From assembly GCF_000382365.1 (NCBI RefSeq), contig NZ_KB908225.1:75574-139573 (forward strand): a stretch of 64,000 nt of DNA, in the 5' to 3' direction. This document shows, piece by piece, positions 50,978 through 59,714 of this stretch. The stretch comes from Pannonibacter phragmitetus DSM 14782. GTDB lineage: Bacteria; Pseudomonadota; Alphaproteobacteria; Rhizobiales; Stappiaceae. The notes under the pieces were generated by a model. It searched no databases, had not been told where the DNA came from, and saw only the letters and a list, made by a program, of their open reading frames with translations. The position numbers and the translations under genes were made by a program. Within the stretch, counting starts at the first letter, position 1, and each line of letters opens with the position of its first letter.

Positions 50978-52324
50978 TCACGACCGCCTGTCCGCCGCAA
51001 GTCCGAACAGCGAGCGGGCGAGATGCAGGCGGCCTTCGCCGGCGCGCTCGATCATGGCACGGAAATAGCCGCCGGGGCGGGAAATCTGTTCCGGATCGCG
51101 CAGCGCCTTTTCCGCCACCACCGCAAGGCAGGCCGCAGCGACATAGCGGCCCTGCTGCTCCACCGCTTGCGCATAGGCAGAGGGGCTGACGCCGATCAGC
51201 ACCCGGATCTCCTCTGCCGCCTCGCAGATCGCAGGCCAGGAGGTGAGCCTGTGACGGATCACGGCCTGAAGCTCGGAGCAGGCGCTTTCAACGAGACCCG
51301 CCGACACATCGTCGAGCAGCCCATGCTGCGAGGCCCCTTGCGCCCTGCCCTGCTGCCTGTCTCTTTGCGTGGCCCGATGAGCATCCTGATGAGTGGCCTG
51401 ATGAATATCCCGCCCCGCCCCCTGAGGCCTTGCCGCTTGCCGCAGTTTCTGTTGCTCACGGGCAGGATCGCCGCAAGGCTCTTTCTCAAGAGCCATTTCA
51501 ACGGCGCAGCCGTTGTCAGTCTTCGTATTTATCTCACGCCCGTCAGGGCGAGTCCGTTTGATGTTACTTTCTGAAGAGTCGGGACGGTTTGTAATAGATA
51601 ATGAAGTGACGGGAATGTCACCCGTGGATGACATATTTTCAGAAAAAGCTGCATGATCCGAAGCAGCTGAGTCGAGAGCGTCCTGATAAAGGGCGCGCAT
51701 CCGCTCCAACCTGAAGCCCACCAGCGTGTGCCGTTCCTCAAGGATGGTCTGGGCACAGGCCCTGAAGCCTTCCAGGCCCTCGCAGGCCTCATCCAGATCG
51801 GCAATGGCGCGGGCAAGACGGGTCAGTTCCCGGCGGGCGGCCTGATCGGCCTTGATCTGCGCCTGAAACGCATCGGCTGCCGCGCGGAAGCGCTCCAGAT
51901 TGACGCAGGCCGGGCTGAAATCCAGTCCATAGGCCTCGATGTGGCCGGAAGCATTGTCCTTCTGCACATAGCGCCGGCCCGTGGGGCTGTCGCGGTAGGC
52001 AAGGATCCCGGCTTCCACCAGCCGCTTCAGGCAGCGGATCACCGTGCGCGGATGGCGGCTCGTGTATTCGGACAGGCGCTGGTTGGAGATGGCAACCACG
52101 GGCCGCCGGCCGGCCTTGAAATCCTCCGCCTGCACAAGGCCCAGCAGAATGTCGAGCACGTGATAGGACGTGCCATCAATGCCCAGAGCGGGAGCGACTC
52201 GCTTGAGAACGAGGGATAGATCCTGCTTCGTGACAACCGGACGCTCTTCCTGCTGCGACAGAACGGCGGACGCAAGAATGCCTGGCGTCACCTTGCGGAA
52301 GGTGGCGATCGAAGTGGTGGACAT
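50978..52324 (-). CDS. repC: Replication initiator RepC
   Basis: 448 residues. The N-terminal half is the conserved RepC domain (LVLKRVAPALGIDGTSYHVL, ISNQRLSEYTSRHPRTVIRC, YAYRDSPTGRRYV-like segment, DLSPAC-type block). The C-terminal third is Gln/Arg-rich, then RHRLTSWPAICEAAEEIRVL and LGGYFRAM-like ends. RepC alone initiates replication of repABC replicons, usually from an origin inside its own gene. GGAGG six to seven bases before the ATG at 52324 decides for that start over the ATG at 52336, in which the GGAGG would be coding. Confidence 0.9.
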   Translation of the reverse strand: MSTTSIATFRKVTPGILASAVLSQQEERPVVTKQDLSLVLKRVAPALGIDGTSYHVLDILLGLVQAEDFKAGRRPVVAISNQRLSEYTSRHPRTVIRCLKRLVEAGILAYRDSPTGRRYVQKDNASGHIEAYGLDFSPACVNLERFRAAADAFQAQIKADQAARRELTRLARAIADLDEACEGLEGFRACAQTILEERHTLVGFRLERMRALYQDALDSAASDHAAFSENMSSTGDIPVTSLSITNRPDSSESNIKRTRPDGREINTKTDNGCAVEMALEKEPCGDPAREQQKLRQAARPQGAGRDIHQATHQDAHRATQRDRQQGRAQGASQHGLLDDVSAGLVESACSELQAVIRHRLTSWPAICEAAEEIRVLIGVSPSAYAQAVEQQGRYVAAACLAVVAEKALRDPEQISRPGGYFRAMIERAGEGRLHLARSLFGLAADRRS

Positions 52325-52428
52325 GAAATCCTCCATCCGCCGCGAGCGTCACGCCCGGACGGTGAACAAGATGGAGGTCAGAACGGGGGAAACGGGCACA
52401 AAAGTGCTTGTGCGCTCAAGACCGGGTC

Positions 52429-52457
52429 TTGAACGTGATTCGCTTTTCGCCTACAAG
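52429..52457 (+). promoter_or_regulatory. Promoter of the counter-transcribed RNA
   Basis: TTGAAC and TACAAG lie 17 bases apart on the plus strand, opposite to repABC. Each matches the sigma-70 consensus at four of six positions. The -35 box overlaps an inverted repeat (52416-52432). Confidence 0.55.
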
Positions 52458-52463
52458 AAAAGG

Positions 52464-52542
52464 GTGCAAGGTTTCGTGTGGGCGAAGTCCCATTCGACCG
52501 TGAAATCGGGGATCATCTGGTTGCCGCCAGATGGTCCCTTTT
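52464..52542 (+). ncRNA. Candidate antisense RNA (ctRNA) controlling repC
   Basis: Between the plus-strand promoter at 52429-52457 and a terminator-like hairpin at 52509-52538 (GGGATCATCTGG pairs with CCAGATGGTCCC, one wobble, then TTTT). repABC plasmids encode a short antisense RNA in the same place and orientation, which folds the repC leader to lower RepC synthesis. The length here, about 75-80 bases, depends on the true start point. Confidence 0.65.
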
Positions 52543-52663
52543 CATTTGGCCTGTTGCGTCATTCCTGCTCCTTTCGGTGTTTCGGGTCGCTGTCATAGTC
52601 CGGTGCTGCGGGCCTGCTGGCGTGATCTTACCCCCACCTTGCCGGGTGGGGGATAAGTTGCCA

Positions 52664-53746
52664 TCAGCTTTTTTCGCTGCTGCCGCCGGCGTCCTTTTCA
52701 AACTCCGCGTAAAGCTGCTCCAGCTGCCCGCCCAGCCAGGCGCCAAAGGCGGCCTCCTGCTTCGGGATGGTCAGCGTCACGCCGGAGGGGCCCGTCTTCA
52801 GCTTGCCCAGAAGGCGCTTGCCGGAGCGGATTTCCTCTTCGCCGGATTTGCCCGCAGCCTTTTCAGCGCCCTTGCCGCGCGCGGCCTTTGCCGCAAGGGC
52901 CATGCGCGCAGGCGCGTCGCCTGCAAGAAAGGCCTTGCTGTCCAGAACGGCGCGGATGCGCGGGGCAGCTTTGGCATCGTCGAACAGCTTCGCAAAGGCG
53001 GTCCAGGCCGGCCGGCCGACATTGCGCGCCCGGCCGATCGCCAGAACAATGTCCTCCGGCACGCTGGCTGCCACCTTCAGCAGGGTGGAAACGGTCGATT
53101 CCGTCACGCCCAGCACCGGCTGCATGTCGCGCTGCTTGAAGCCAGCCTCCTTCAACTGCTGCGCCCACAGCGCCTGCTCGATCCAGGTTAGGTTCTCGCG
53201 GACGCCGTTTTCCAGCGACTGCTCGCGGATCAGATCCATGTCAGAGAGCGGGCGCACATAGGCGCGGATCTTCACCGTCTCCGGACGGCCGCTCTCCTGC
53301 ATCAGCGCCAGAACAGCGGCAAGGCGGCGGTGGCCATAGGCAAGCTGATAGCGGCCCTCGAGCGTCGGATGCGGGCGCACCAGCACCGGGATCTTCTGCC
53401 CTTCGGAAGAGATCGAGAGCTTCAGCTCCTCCAGCGCCTCGGCGGCCTCCTCATCGGCGGCAAAGCGGTCGCGGAAGGGGGAAGGGTCGATCTTGCCCGG
53501 GTCCAGCGCAACGATGCTGTCTTCCTTCAGCTGCGACAGGGCGCGGCCCATGGAGCTGACGACAGGCGCCACCATCCGCGCGCCCTCCGCTGCGGGCGCG
53601 GCCGGGGGAGAAGACTGGGGCGTGGATTGGGGCGCAGATTGAGGTGCAGATGCAGGCTGGGCGGCAGGCGCGGACGCCTCCGCCGTTTTCTGGGCTTCAG
53701 CCGCCTTGGCCGCTTCCGCCATCATCTTGACGATGGATTTCTTCAT
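52664..53746 (-). CDS. repB: Plasmid partition protein RepB (ParB family)
   Basis: 360 residues. An Ala/Gln/Pro-rich N-terminal segment is followed by the ParB domain (IVALDPGKIDPSPFRDRFAA, GQKIPVLVRPHPTLEGRYQL, YGHRRLAAVLAL, REQSLENGVRENLTWIEQAL) and a helix-turn-helix (KQRDMQPVLGVTESTVSTLL). It binds parS sites and works with RepA in partition and in repression of the operon. The ATG at 53746 overlaps the repA stop as ATGA and has GGAGG eight bases upstream. Confidence 0.9.
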   Translation of the reverse strand: MKKSIVKMMAEAAKAAEAQKTAEASAPAAQPASAPQSAPQSTPQSSPPAAPAAEGARMVAPVVSSMGRALSQLKEDSIVALDPGKIDPSPFRDRFAADEEAAEALEELKLSISSEGQKIPVLVRPHPTLEGRYQLAYGHRRLAAVLALMQESGRPETVKIRAYVRPLSDMDLIREQSLENGVRENLTWIEQALWAQQLKEAGFKQRDMQPVLGVTESTVSTLLKVAASVPEDIVLAIGRARNVGRPAWTAFAKLFDDAKAAPRIRAVLDSKAFLAGDAPARMALAAKAARGKGAEKAAGKSGEEEIRSGKRLLGKLKTGPSGVTLTIPKQEAAFGAWLGGQLEQLYAEFEKDAGGSSEKS

Positions 53747-54978
53747 CCCTGCCGCCTCCATACGGACTTGACCAGGTCCAGAATTTCGCCGTTCACCTGA
53801 TCGGCGCTCTCCAGAGCGCGCTTCAGCGGCTCGCGCCCGACTTCGCCGGGCTCGACCTCATAGAGCGACTTCTTGGCAACGCCGGCCGAGGCCACGGCGG
53901 TGGATTCCACGGCTTCGGCCACCAGCACATCCTTGCCGAACAGGCTGCGCATGGTGCCGGCCATGATCTTCTGCGGGGCGTCGTTGGGGTTCACCCGCGT
54001 CATCAGGAACTTGACGAAATCATGCTCGAACCGCGCCCCGCCTTCCGAGAGGGTCGCCGTCACATCGGCAATCATCTTCAGAAACTGGGCGCAGGAGGAG
54101 ATATCCAGCATGGCCGGATGCACGGTGATGATCAGGCCCGTTGCCGCATAGAGCGAGGCAAGCGTGGTGTAGCCGAGCGAGGGCGGCGTATCGAGGATGA
54201 CCAGATCGTAGTCGTCCTCCACCGTGCGGATGGCCGCATCGAGGCGCTGGAAGAACAGGCCGAGCTCATCCGTGGTGCGGTTCACCAGCGCGGTCGGCGT
54301 GTCATATTCGAAGTCCATCAGACGCAGATTGCCCGGCACCAGATTGATGCCGGGGAAATAGGTCTTGCGGATGACATCCTTCAGCGGCACCCGGTTGTTG
54401 TCATAGCGCAGCGCGTCATAGGCCGTGTCGGTGCGCTCGTCCTCGTCCTCACCGGAGCGAAGATCCCGGTCCGGCTGGATGCCGAAGGTGGTGGTCAGCG
54501 AGGCCTGCGGGTCCAGGTCGATGCACAGCACCCGGTAGCCCTGCAGCGCAAGGAAGTGGGCCAGATGCACGGAGGTTGTGGTTTTGGACGAGCCGCCCTT
54601 GAAATTGGCGCAGGCGATGACCTGCAGATGCTCGCCGGTCCGCCGGTGCGGCAACAGGCGCAAGGCATCATCCGGCCGCTGTTCGGCCAGATACTTGCGC
54701 AGCTCCCACACCTGCTCGATGGTGTAGATGCGGCGGTTGTTGTCGGCGCGCAGCGGCTGCGGCCCCTTGCCGTCCAGCGTCAGGGCGCGCAAGGTGCTTT
54801 CCGGAATGCCGAGCAGGCGCACCAGATCCAGCGTCGAAAACGTGCGGCCATAGGACTTGCGCGCCTCGGGGGGATAGGTCATCTCGCGCATGGACTGAAG
54901 CTTGTCCGACAGGCGCTGGGTGAAGTCCCCGATCTTGGCGGTTGTGTCCTTGGCGCTATCCATCTCGCCTGCGAGCAT
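53743..54978 (-). CDS. repA: Plasmid partition ATPase RepA (ParA family)
   Basis: 411 residues from the ATG at 54978. An N-terminal helix-turn-helix region (LDLVRLLGIPESTLRALTLD) precedes the deviant Walker A CANFKGGSSKTTT (around residue 130), then CIDLDPQASLT and VILDTPPSLGYTTLA. RepA drives segregation and, with RepB, represses its own operon. AGGAG six bases before 54978 supports that start; an upstream ATG at 55002 is also in frame. Confidence 0.9.
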   Translation of the reverse strand: MLAGEMDSAKDTTAKIGDFTQRLSDKLQSMREMTYPPEARKSYGRTFSTLDLVRLLGIPESTLRALTLDGKGPQPLRADNNRRIYTIEQVWELRKYLAEQRPDDALRLLPHRRTGEHLQVIACANFKGGSSKTTTSVHLAHFLALQGYRVLCIDLDPQASLTTTFGIQPDRDLRSGEDEDERTDTAYDALRYDNNRVPLKDVIRKTYFPGINLVPGNLRLMDFEYDTPTALVNRTTDELGLFFQRLDAAIRTVEDDYDLVILDTPPSLGYTTLASLYAATGLIITVHPAMLDISSCAQFLKMIADVTATLSEGGARFEHDFVKFLMTRVNPNDAPQKIMAGTMRSLFGKDVLVAEAVESTAVASAGVAKKSLYEVEPGEVGREPLKRALESADQVNGEILDLVKSVWRRQG

Positions 54979-55058
54979 CTCGATCTCCTGACGGTTCCGC
55001 ATTCGAGCGCGACCTCAATACCGTCAGAAATGCCCCAGCCCCGCCGATTCTGCAAGAA

Positions 55059-55087
55059 ATATTAGGTTAACGGAAGCTTAAGCCCAA
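55059..55087 (-). promoter_or_regulatory. Candidate repA promoter
   Basis: On the minus strand TTGGGC and TAATAT are 17 bases apart, upstream of repA. The stretch GGCTTAAGCTTCCGTTAACC across the spacer has partly symmetrical TTAA words that could be a RepA/RepB operator. Confidence 0.4.
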
Positions 55088-55122
55088 TTCCGCCGCGCCG
55101 TTGCCGCTTGCACAAAGACAAA

Positions 55123-55147
55123 GGCGGCCCCGGATGCCGGGGCCGCC
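55123..55147 (-). terminator. Intrinsic terminator of the symporter/nic operon
   Basis: GGCGGCCCCGG and CCGGGGCCGCC form a perfect 11-bp stem with a 3-base loop. On the minus strand it is followed by TTTGTCTTTG. It lies 27 bases after the symporter stop and separates the nic genes from repA. Confidence 0.8.
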
Positions 55148-55173
55148 TGTCTTTTAGCGCGGGTCTTGCGTGC

Positions 55174-56670
55174 TTACTCCGCCGGGGCGGGCATGCCCTG
55201 CGGCAGCTTGCCCTTCTTGTAGGAGACGGAGGCTTCCACGAACTCGTTCGCAGCCTTCATGTTGGGCTTAGTGACGAGGCTGACGGCGACGAACAGGAGC
55301 GTCGAGACCGGCAGGGCCAGCACACCGGCGTTGAGGCCGAAGAGCTTGTTGCCCGTCAGGTACATCCACACCACGAAGGCAACGCCGCCGAGAATGGAGA
55401 CCAGCGCACCGGCCGCCGTGCCGCGCCGCCAGAAGAAGGCGCCGATGATGGCCGGAACCGTGACCAGCAGGCCGACGGAGGCTGCTACCGACAGGATGGC
55501 GATCATCGAGAATTCCATCGCGGCAAAGACCAGCGAGACGATGGAGATGAACGGGATGATCAGCTTGCCGATGAAGAGCTGGCGTGCGTCGCTCGCCCCG
55601 CCCGTCACGTTGCTCCACACATCGCGGGCAAAGACCGACGACAGGGTGAGCAGGATCGAGTCGATGGTGGAAACGGCAGCGGCCAGAATGCCGACCATGA
55701 CCATGACGCCCAGAACCGGCGGCACGAAGTCCGAAGCCAGCAGGGTGGAGGTGGCAAGGTCACCCTTTTCCAGCTCCGGGAAGGCGACGAAGGCGGAGAA
55801 GCCCCAGAGCACCGACACGACCGTATAGACGAAGCCGAAGCACAGGAAGATCACCAGCATGCGGCGCAGCGCCTTGAGGGAGGCCGGCATATAGAGGCGC
55901 TGGCTCACCTGCGGGTTGGAGATGGCGAAGAAGAACCACGGAATGGTCAGCCCCAGGAAGGTGGTGAAGCTGAAGAGGCCGGGTCCGGGCACCTGCAGCA
56001 GCTCCGGCTTGGTGGCCTGGATGGCACCGAAGAGGCCGGAGAAACCGCCCAGTTCGATCAGCACCAGACCGCAGACCAGCACCGAGGCGACGATCATCAT
56101 CAGCGCCTGCAGGCTGTCCGTCCACATCACCGAGCGGATACCGGCCACATAGGAGAAGATGATGGCCAGCACCGTGGAAATGACCACGCCCCACAGGAAG
56201 GGAATGCCGCCGCCGGTCATGCCGGACAGGAGGTAACCCACGCCCGACAGCTGCACCGCCGAATAGGGGATGAGGAACACGAGGCTGACGAGACCGGCGG
56301 CCACGGCCACCCAGCGGCTGCCGTAACGCGTGCCCAGCATTTCATAGGGCGTGACGAAGCCGTATTTCTTGCCCACCGCCCAGAAGCGCGGGCCGAAGAT
56401 GGCGACGAGCGACACGCCCGCGAAATAGATGATCTCGAAACCGAGGGCGCCGACGCCGCCCTTGAAGGTGAGACCGGCAAGGCCGATCATCATGAAGGCC
56501 GAATAGGTGGTGGCCGAGTAGCTCAGCGCCGACAGCACGCCGCCCATGGAGCGCCCGCCGATGAAATACTCGGACATGCTGGCAGACTCGCCCGAGCGCG
56601 AGATATAGGCCACCACGAAGGAGGCGAGGACGTAGATCACCAGTCCCCAGACGACAAGGGTAACGCTCAT
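55174..56670 (-). CDS. Sodium:solute symporter (SSS family), probable transporter of the nic locus
   Basis: 498 residues with about 13 membrane helices. SSS landmarks: [80 protein letters not shown] and AAAVSTIDSILLTLSSVFAR. It would take up an organic solute with sodium. It lies at the end of the minus-strand run that includes nicE, D, X and F, and its start overlaps the small membrane gene upstream as ATGA. Nicotinate or a pathway acid is the inferred substrate. Confidence 0.85.
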   Translation of the reverse strand: MSVTLVVWGLVIYVLASFVVAYISRSGESASMSEYFIGGRSMGGVLSALSYSATTYSAFMMIGLAGLTFKGGVGALGFEIIYFAGVSLVAIFGPRFWAVGKKYGFVTPYEMLGTRYGSRWVAVAAGLVSLVFLIPYSAVQLSGVGYLLSGMTGGGIPFLWGVVISTVLAIIFSYVAGIRSVMWTDSLQALMMIVASVLVCGLVLIELGGFSGLFGAIQATKPELLQVPGPGLFSFTTFLGLTIPWFFFAISNPQVSQRLYMPASLKALRRMLVIFLCFGFVYTVVSVLWGFSAFVAFPELEKGDLATSTLLASDFVPPVLGVMVMVGILAAAVSTIDSILLTLSSVFARDVWSNVTGGASDARQLFIGKLIIPFISIVSLVFAAMEFSMIAILSVAASVGLLVTVPAIIGAFFWRRGTAAGALVSILGGVAFVVWMYLTGNKLFGLNAGVLALPVSTLLFVAVSLVTKPNMKAANEFVEASVSYKKGKLPQGMPAPAE

Positions 56671-56849
56671 GCCTCGTCCTCCTCGAAGCTGGCGGTTGCC
56701 AGAATGTTGAGAACGATGACGGCAACGCCTGCGGCGCACCAGAACAGGAAGGAGCCATACCACTCCGCCACATTGGTGAGCAGCGTATAGGGTATGACGT
56801 AGCAGGCGAGGACGACCACGCCTATCAAGTATAGTGCAGCTTTCGACAT
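56667..56849 (-). CDS. Small membrane partner of the symporter (DUF3311-like)
   Basis: 60 residues with two hydrophobic segments (ALYLIGVVVLACYVIPYTLL and GSFLFWCAAGVAVIVLNILA) and an acidic tail. Small two-helix proteins of this kind are commonly encoded directly before SSS symporters. The four-base overlap with the symporter start suggests coupled translation and a complex. Family name is by resemblance only. Confidence 0.7.
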   Translation of the reverse strand: MSKAALYLIGVVVLACYVIPYTLLTNVAEWYGSFLFWCAAGVAVIVLNILATASFEEDEA

Positions 56850-56974
56850 GTGGTGACTTCCCTCTAGAGATTGGTGGGTTGTTTTCATCCGCCTTGTTTC
56901 CGGCGGTTTGAACGGGCGTTTTCCGGCGCCCGCAAGTTCCCCGGCCGTCCGCCGGAGCACATCAGGTGACAGGC

Positions 56975-57613
56975 TCAGCGCCCGGAAGGCGCAAGGCCGG
57001 CGAGCCAGCTTTCAATGTCCGCCGCATCGGTCACATCGGCATATTTCTGGCCCATGTCATAAAGGTTGGCGTCATGCGGGGCCGCCGCGCGGTCAGCGCA
57101 GCAATCGGCCGGAACCAGCACGTTGAAGCCGCTCTGGACCGCATCCACCACGGAAGCGCGCACGCAGCCCGATGTGGTGGCACCGGTGACGACCAGCGTG
57201 TCCACGCCTGCCCCGGTCAGCAGGCCAGCAAGTGCCGTGCCATGAAAGGCGGAAGCGCCCTTCTTGGTGATCACCGGGTCCTGCGGCTGAATGCCCGTTG
57301 CCGCGTCAATCTCCACCAGCCGGCTGCCTTCCAGAAGCGCAGCCATGCCGGCCGCCTTGCGCAGCCATGGCAGCAGGGCAATCTCGCCGGGGTGATAGGC
57401 AATCGTCGTGTAGATGACCGGAAAACCCTTGGCACGGGCCAGATCCGTCAGCCGCCGTGTGGCGGCCATCTGCGCGCTCATGTCCGCCGCCGTCGGATAG
57501 GCGGTGTCGGTGAAGCCATAGGTGAAATCGACCACCAGAACGGCAGGCCTCGTGCCGCGCGGCACCGGCTGGCCAAACCCGGCCGCCTGGTATGTTTCTT
57601 CCTGCTGTGTCAT
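56975..57613 (-). CDS. nicF: Maleamate amidohydrolase (isochorismatase-like hydrolase)
   Basis: 212 residues of the isochorismatase-like hydrolase fold: the catalytic Asp strand AVLVVDFTYGFTD, the Lys in DPVITKKGASAFHGT, and the Cys in TGATTSGCVRASVVDAV. In the nicotinate pathway NicF hydrolyses maleamate to maleate and ammonia. The assignment rests on the fold plus its place beside nicX, nicD and nicE; other amidases of the fold cannot be excluded from sequence alone. A RIME-like element separates it from nicX. Confidence 0.85.
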   Translation of the reverse strand: MTQQEETYQAAGFGQPVPRGTRPAVLVVDFTYGFTDTAYPTAADMSAQMAATRRLTDLARAKGFPVIYTTIAYHPGEIALLPWLRKAAGMAALLEGSRLVEIDAATGIQPQDPVITKKGASAFHGTALAGLLTGAGVDTLVVTGATTSGCVRASVVDAVQSGFNVLVPADCCADRAAAPHDANLYDMGQKYADVTDAADIESWLAGLAPSGR

Positions 57614-57670
57614 GTCCTTGCCCCCCTTCGGCTGGACGTTCCCGCAGCTCAAAAACTGCGGCCTCACCTC

Positions 57671-57845
57671 TCGCCGCAGCCCCCTCTCCCCCCTTGAGGG
57701 GGAGATGTCTGCGTCAGCAGACAGAGGGGGGTATGCAGCATTTCAAAAAAGCAGGACCTCTCTCACAAGCGGACAGTCCGTTACCCCCCTCTGCCCCCTG
57801 CCGGGGGCATCTCCCCCTCAAGGGGGGAGAGGAGTTGGAGCCCAT
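57671..57845. repeat. RIME-like palindromic mosaic element, copy 6, inside the nic operon
   Basis: CTCTCCCCCCTTGAGGGGGA arms, TGTCTGCGTCAGCAGACA and GCCCCCTGCCGGGGGC palindromes. The right end stops at GGAGTTGGAGCCC, directly against the nicX stop codon; the GTAAACA boundary word is missing. Transcription from nicE to nicF would have to pass through this structure. Confidence 0.85.
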
Positions 57846-57846
57846 C

Positions 57847-58878
57847 TCAGCCCCGTGCCATCTGGATGTCCTTCACAACGATGTCGCCATCGATCACCAC
57901 CGGTTCATCGTCGAGGAACAGCGAGCAGCCGCGCATCGGGATGTCGAGGTGGCAGGCGGTGTCGTTTGGTCCGCCCAGCTCGTTGTTCGGGCCGGTGGAG
58001 AACATGACGTTGCCGTAGAAGCTGCGCGGCTCCATGCCCATGCCGCCGGGGAAGGCGCCCGGCACCATGTTGTGCCACTTGGCATGGGGGTTCATGCCCC
58101 AGCCCACATGGCTCATGCCCATGCCGCGCGGATCGTTGAAGGCGTCCATGTAGGACTTCACCAGCTCCGCATCGAGGCCGCCGCGAATGTCGCGCACGAA
58201 GCCCTTTTCGATGGTGTAGATGATGGGCTCGCGCACATAGATGTTCTGCGGCAGCAGGATATCGCCCGGCGCCACCACGATCTGCCCGTCCACACCGTCA
58301 TCATCCCCGCCCGTGAAGACGAAGCCCGAGGGCCAGTGGTCCCAGCGGCCCGGCTCGTCGGTGCAGGCATATTCCGTCACCGTGGGATAGGTGTTGAGCT
58401 TGTAGGTCACATCCGTGCCATGGGGCGAGGTGATGCGCATGACTTTCGCCTTGGCCAGCATTTCCCCGGCGATTTCCACCTTCTCGCGGATTTCCTTGGT
58501 CGGCAGCATGCGCGCCAGCAGCTCCGGCGGCTCCACGGCGGTGAGAATGCGCGTGCCGGCGGCCTGAATGGCCATCTGCTCGGGCGAAAACAGCAGGAAC
58601 ACGCAGTCGATCAGCATGTCGCAGGCCTTCAGCGCCTCCACCGCATCGGGCATGGCGGCAAGGCCGGTGACGCCGACGTTCCAGCCGCTCATCGGCAGCG
58701 GTGCGGGCAGGCGCATGTGATACATCAGCGCGCCAAGACGCTGGCCTGCGGCCATGAAGGCATCGGCATAATCAAGCCGGTCGCTGCCCTGCGTCAGGAC
58801 GATGAGCTTCTCGCCCTCATGCACGCCCGACATCTTCAGCTGATGCAGGCAGATCTCGGTAAAGCTGGCGTGGTCCAT
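57847..58878 (-). CDS. nicX: 2,5-dihydroxypyridine 5,6-dioxygenase
   Basis: 343 residues. NicX is an iron-dependent ring-cleaving dioxygenase that opens 2,5-dihydroxypyridine to N-formylmaleamate. In the Pseudomonas putida enzyme the iron ligands are His265, His318 and Asp320. Here MSHVGWG has His257, and ACHLDIPMRG has His310 and Asp312, the same 53- and 2-residue spacing. The segments GGDDDGVDGQIVVAPGDILL and GMGMEPRSFYGNVMFSTGPN are also characteristic of the family. It lies 42 bases after nicD. The identification is strong. Confidence 0.92.
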   Translation of the reverse strand: MDHASFTEICLHQLKMSGVHEGEKLIVLTQGSDRLDYADAFMAAGQRLGALMYHMRLPAPLPMSGWNVGVTGLAAMPDAVEALKACDMLIDCVFLLFSPEQMAIQAAGTRILTAVEPPELLARMLPTKEIREKVEIAGEMLAKAKVMRITSPHGTDVTYKLNTYPTVTEYACTDEPGRWDHWPSGFVFTGGDDDGVDGQIVVAPGDILLPQNIYVREPIIYTIEKGFVRDIRGGLDAELVKSYMDAFNDPRGMGMSHVGWGMNPHAKWHNMVPGAFPGGMGMEPRSFYGNVMFSTGPNNELGGPNDTACHLDIPMRGCSLFLDDEPVVIDGDIVVKDIQMARG

Positions 58879-58920
58879 GTGCTGTGTCCTCTTGTTCTTT
58901 TGGGGCTCAGGGCCAGAAAG

Positions 58921-59703
58921 TCAGATACGGAAATCCATAACGGCGGAGAGGAAGCCCTCCAGATCGTCCCAGGGGATCATGTGCCCGGCCTTTTCGACGA
59001 TCATCACCTCGATGCCCGGCGAAAGCTGGCAGATCTCCGCGATATCCTCCTTGCCGATCACCGCAGCTCCGCCCGCCACCACGAGGCGCATGGGAAGGCG
59101 CAGATGCGGCAGGTCGGCGTGGATGTCGTCCGTGTGGAAGCCGTCATAGGCGGTGCGGATGGCGTCGAGCTGGCAGGTGTGAAGCCACTCGGCCCGGATC
59201 GCATTCTGCTCGTCCGTCCAGGTGGGGCAGAAGCGGCGCATGTCCTCGCCCGAACAGCCCTTCTGCGCCATGAGGATGGAATCCTCATACCAGTTCCAGG
59301 CCGAGGGATAAGCCCGCCGTCCGGGGCCGGAGACCGGCGGGTCCACCAGCACCAGGCCGGAGAAGGCCTCCGGCGCCTTGCGGGCGGCGCGGATGGCCGT
59401 GCGGGCGCCCATGGAATGGCCCAGCACCACCGGCTTGCCGAGACCGGCAGCTTCCGCCACCGCAATCGCATCTTCCGCCATGGCATCGAGCGAATAGTCG
59501 AGCGCGCCTGCTTCACTCAGGCCACGGCCGCGCACGTCCAGCACATGCACATCGAAGGCCCCGGTCAGTCGCTCGGCGACGAAGCCCCAGGTCACCGCCG
59601 GCGAGGTGATGCCCGGAATGAGCAGCAGCGAAGGCCCGCTGCCTGCGTGATGCACCAGATGCTGGCGGATGCCATTGGCGTGAACGTTGTAGCCGCGTGC
59701 CAT
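58921..59703 (-). CDS. nicD: N-formylmaleamate deformylase (alpha/beta hydrolase)
   Basis: 260 residues with the alpha/beta-hydrolase fold. Nucleophile elbow LGHSMGA (Ser97), Asp121 in LVLVDPP and His241 in KAGHMIPW. The spacing (24 and 144 residues from Ser) equals that of the Ser101-Asp125-His245 triad of P. putida NicD. The enzyme removes formate from N-formylmaleamate to give maleamate. The gene lies 11 bases after nicE. Confidence 0.9.
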   Translation of the reverse strand: MARGYNVHANGIRQHLVHHAGSGPSLLLIPGITSPAVTWGFVAERLTGAFDVHVLDVRGRGLSEAGALDYSLDAMAEDAIAVAEAAGLGKPVVLGHSMGARTAIRAARKAPEAFSGLVLVDPPVSGPGRRAYPSAWNWYEDSILMAQKGCSGEDMRRFCPTWTDEQNAIRAEWLHTCQLDAIRTAYDGFHTDDIHADLPHLRLPMRLVVAGGAAVIGKEDIAEICQLSPGIEVMIVEKAGHMIPWDDLEGFLSAVMDFRI

Positions 59704-59714
59704 CACCCGCCCCC

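Larger units (their letters stand above)
52325..52663. other. repB-repC intergenic region (inc-alpha type)
   Basis: 339 bases. It holds a candidate counter-transcribed RNA on the plus strand and several inverted repeats that could form the repC leader structure: GCACAA/TTGTGC at 52396-52413 and TCAAGACC-G-GGTCTTGA at 52416-52432. In related replicons this region controls repC expression and incompatibility. Confidence 0.7.
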
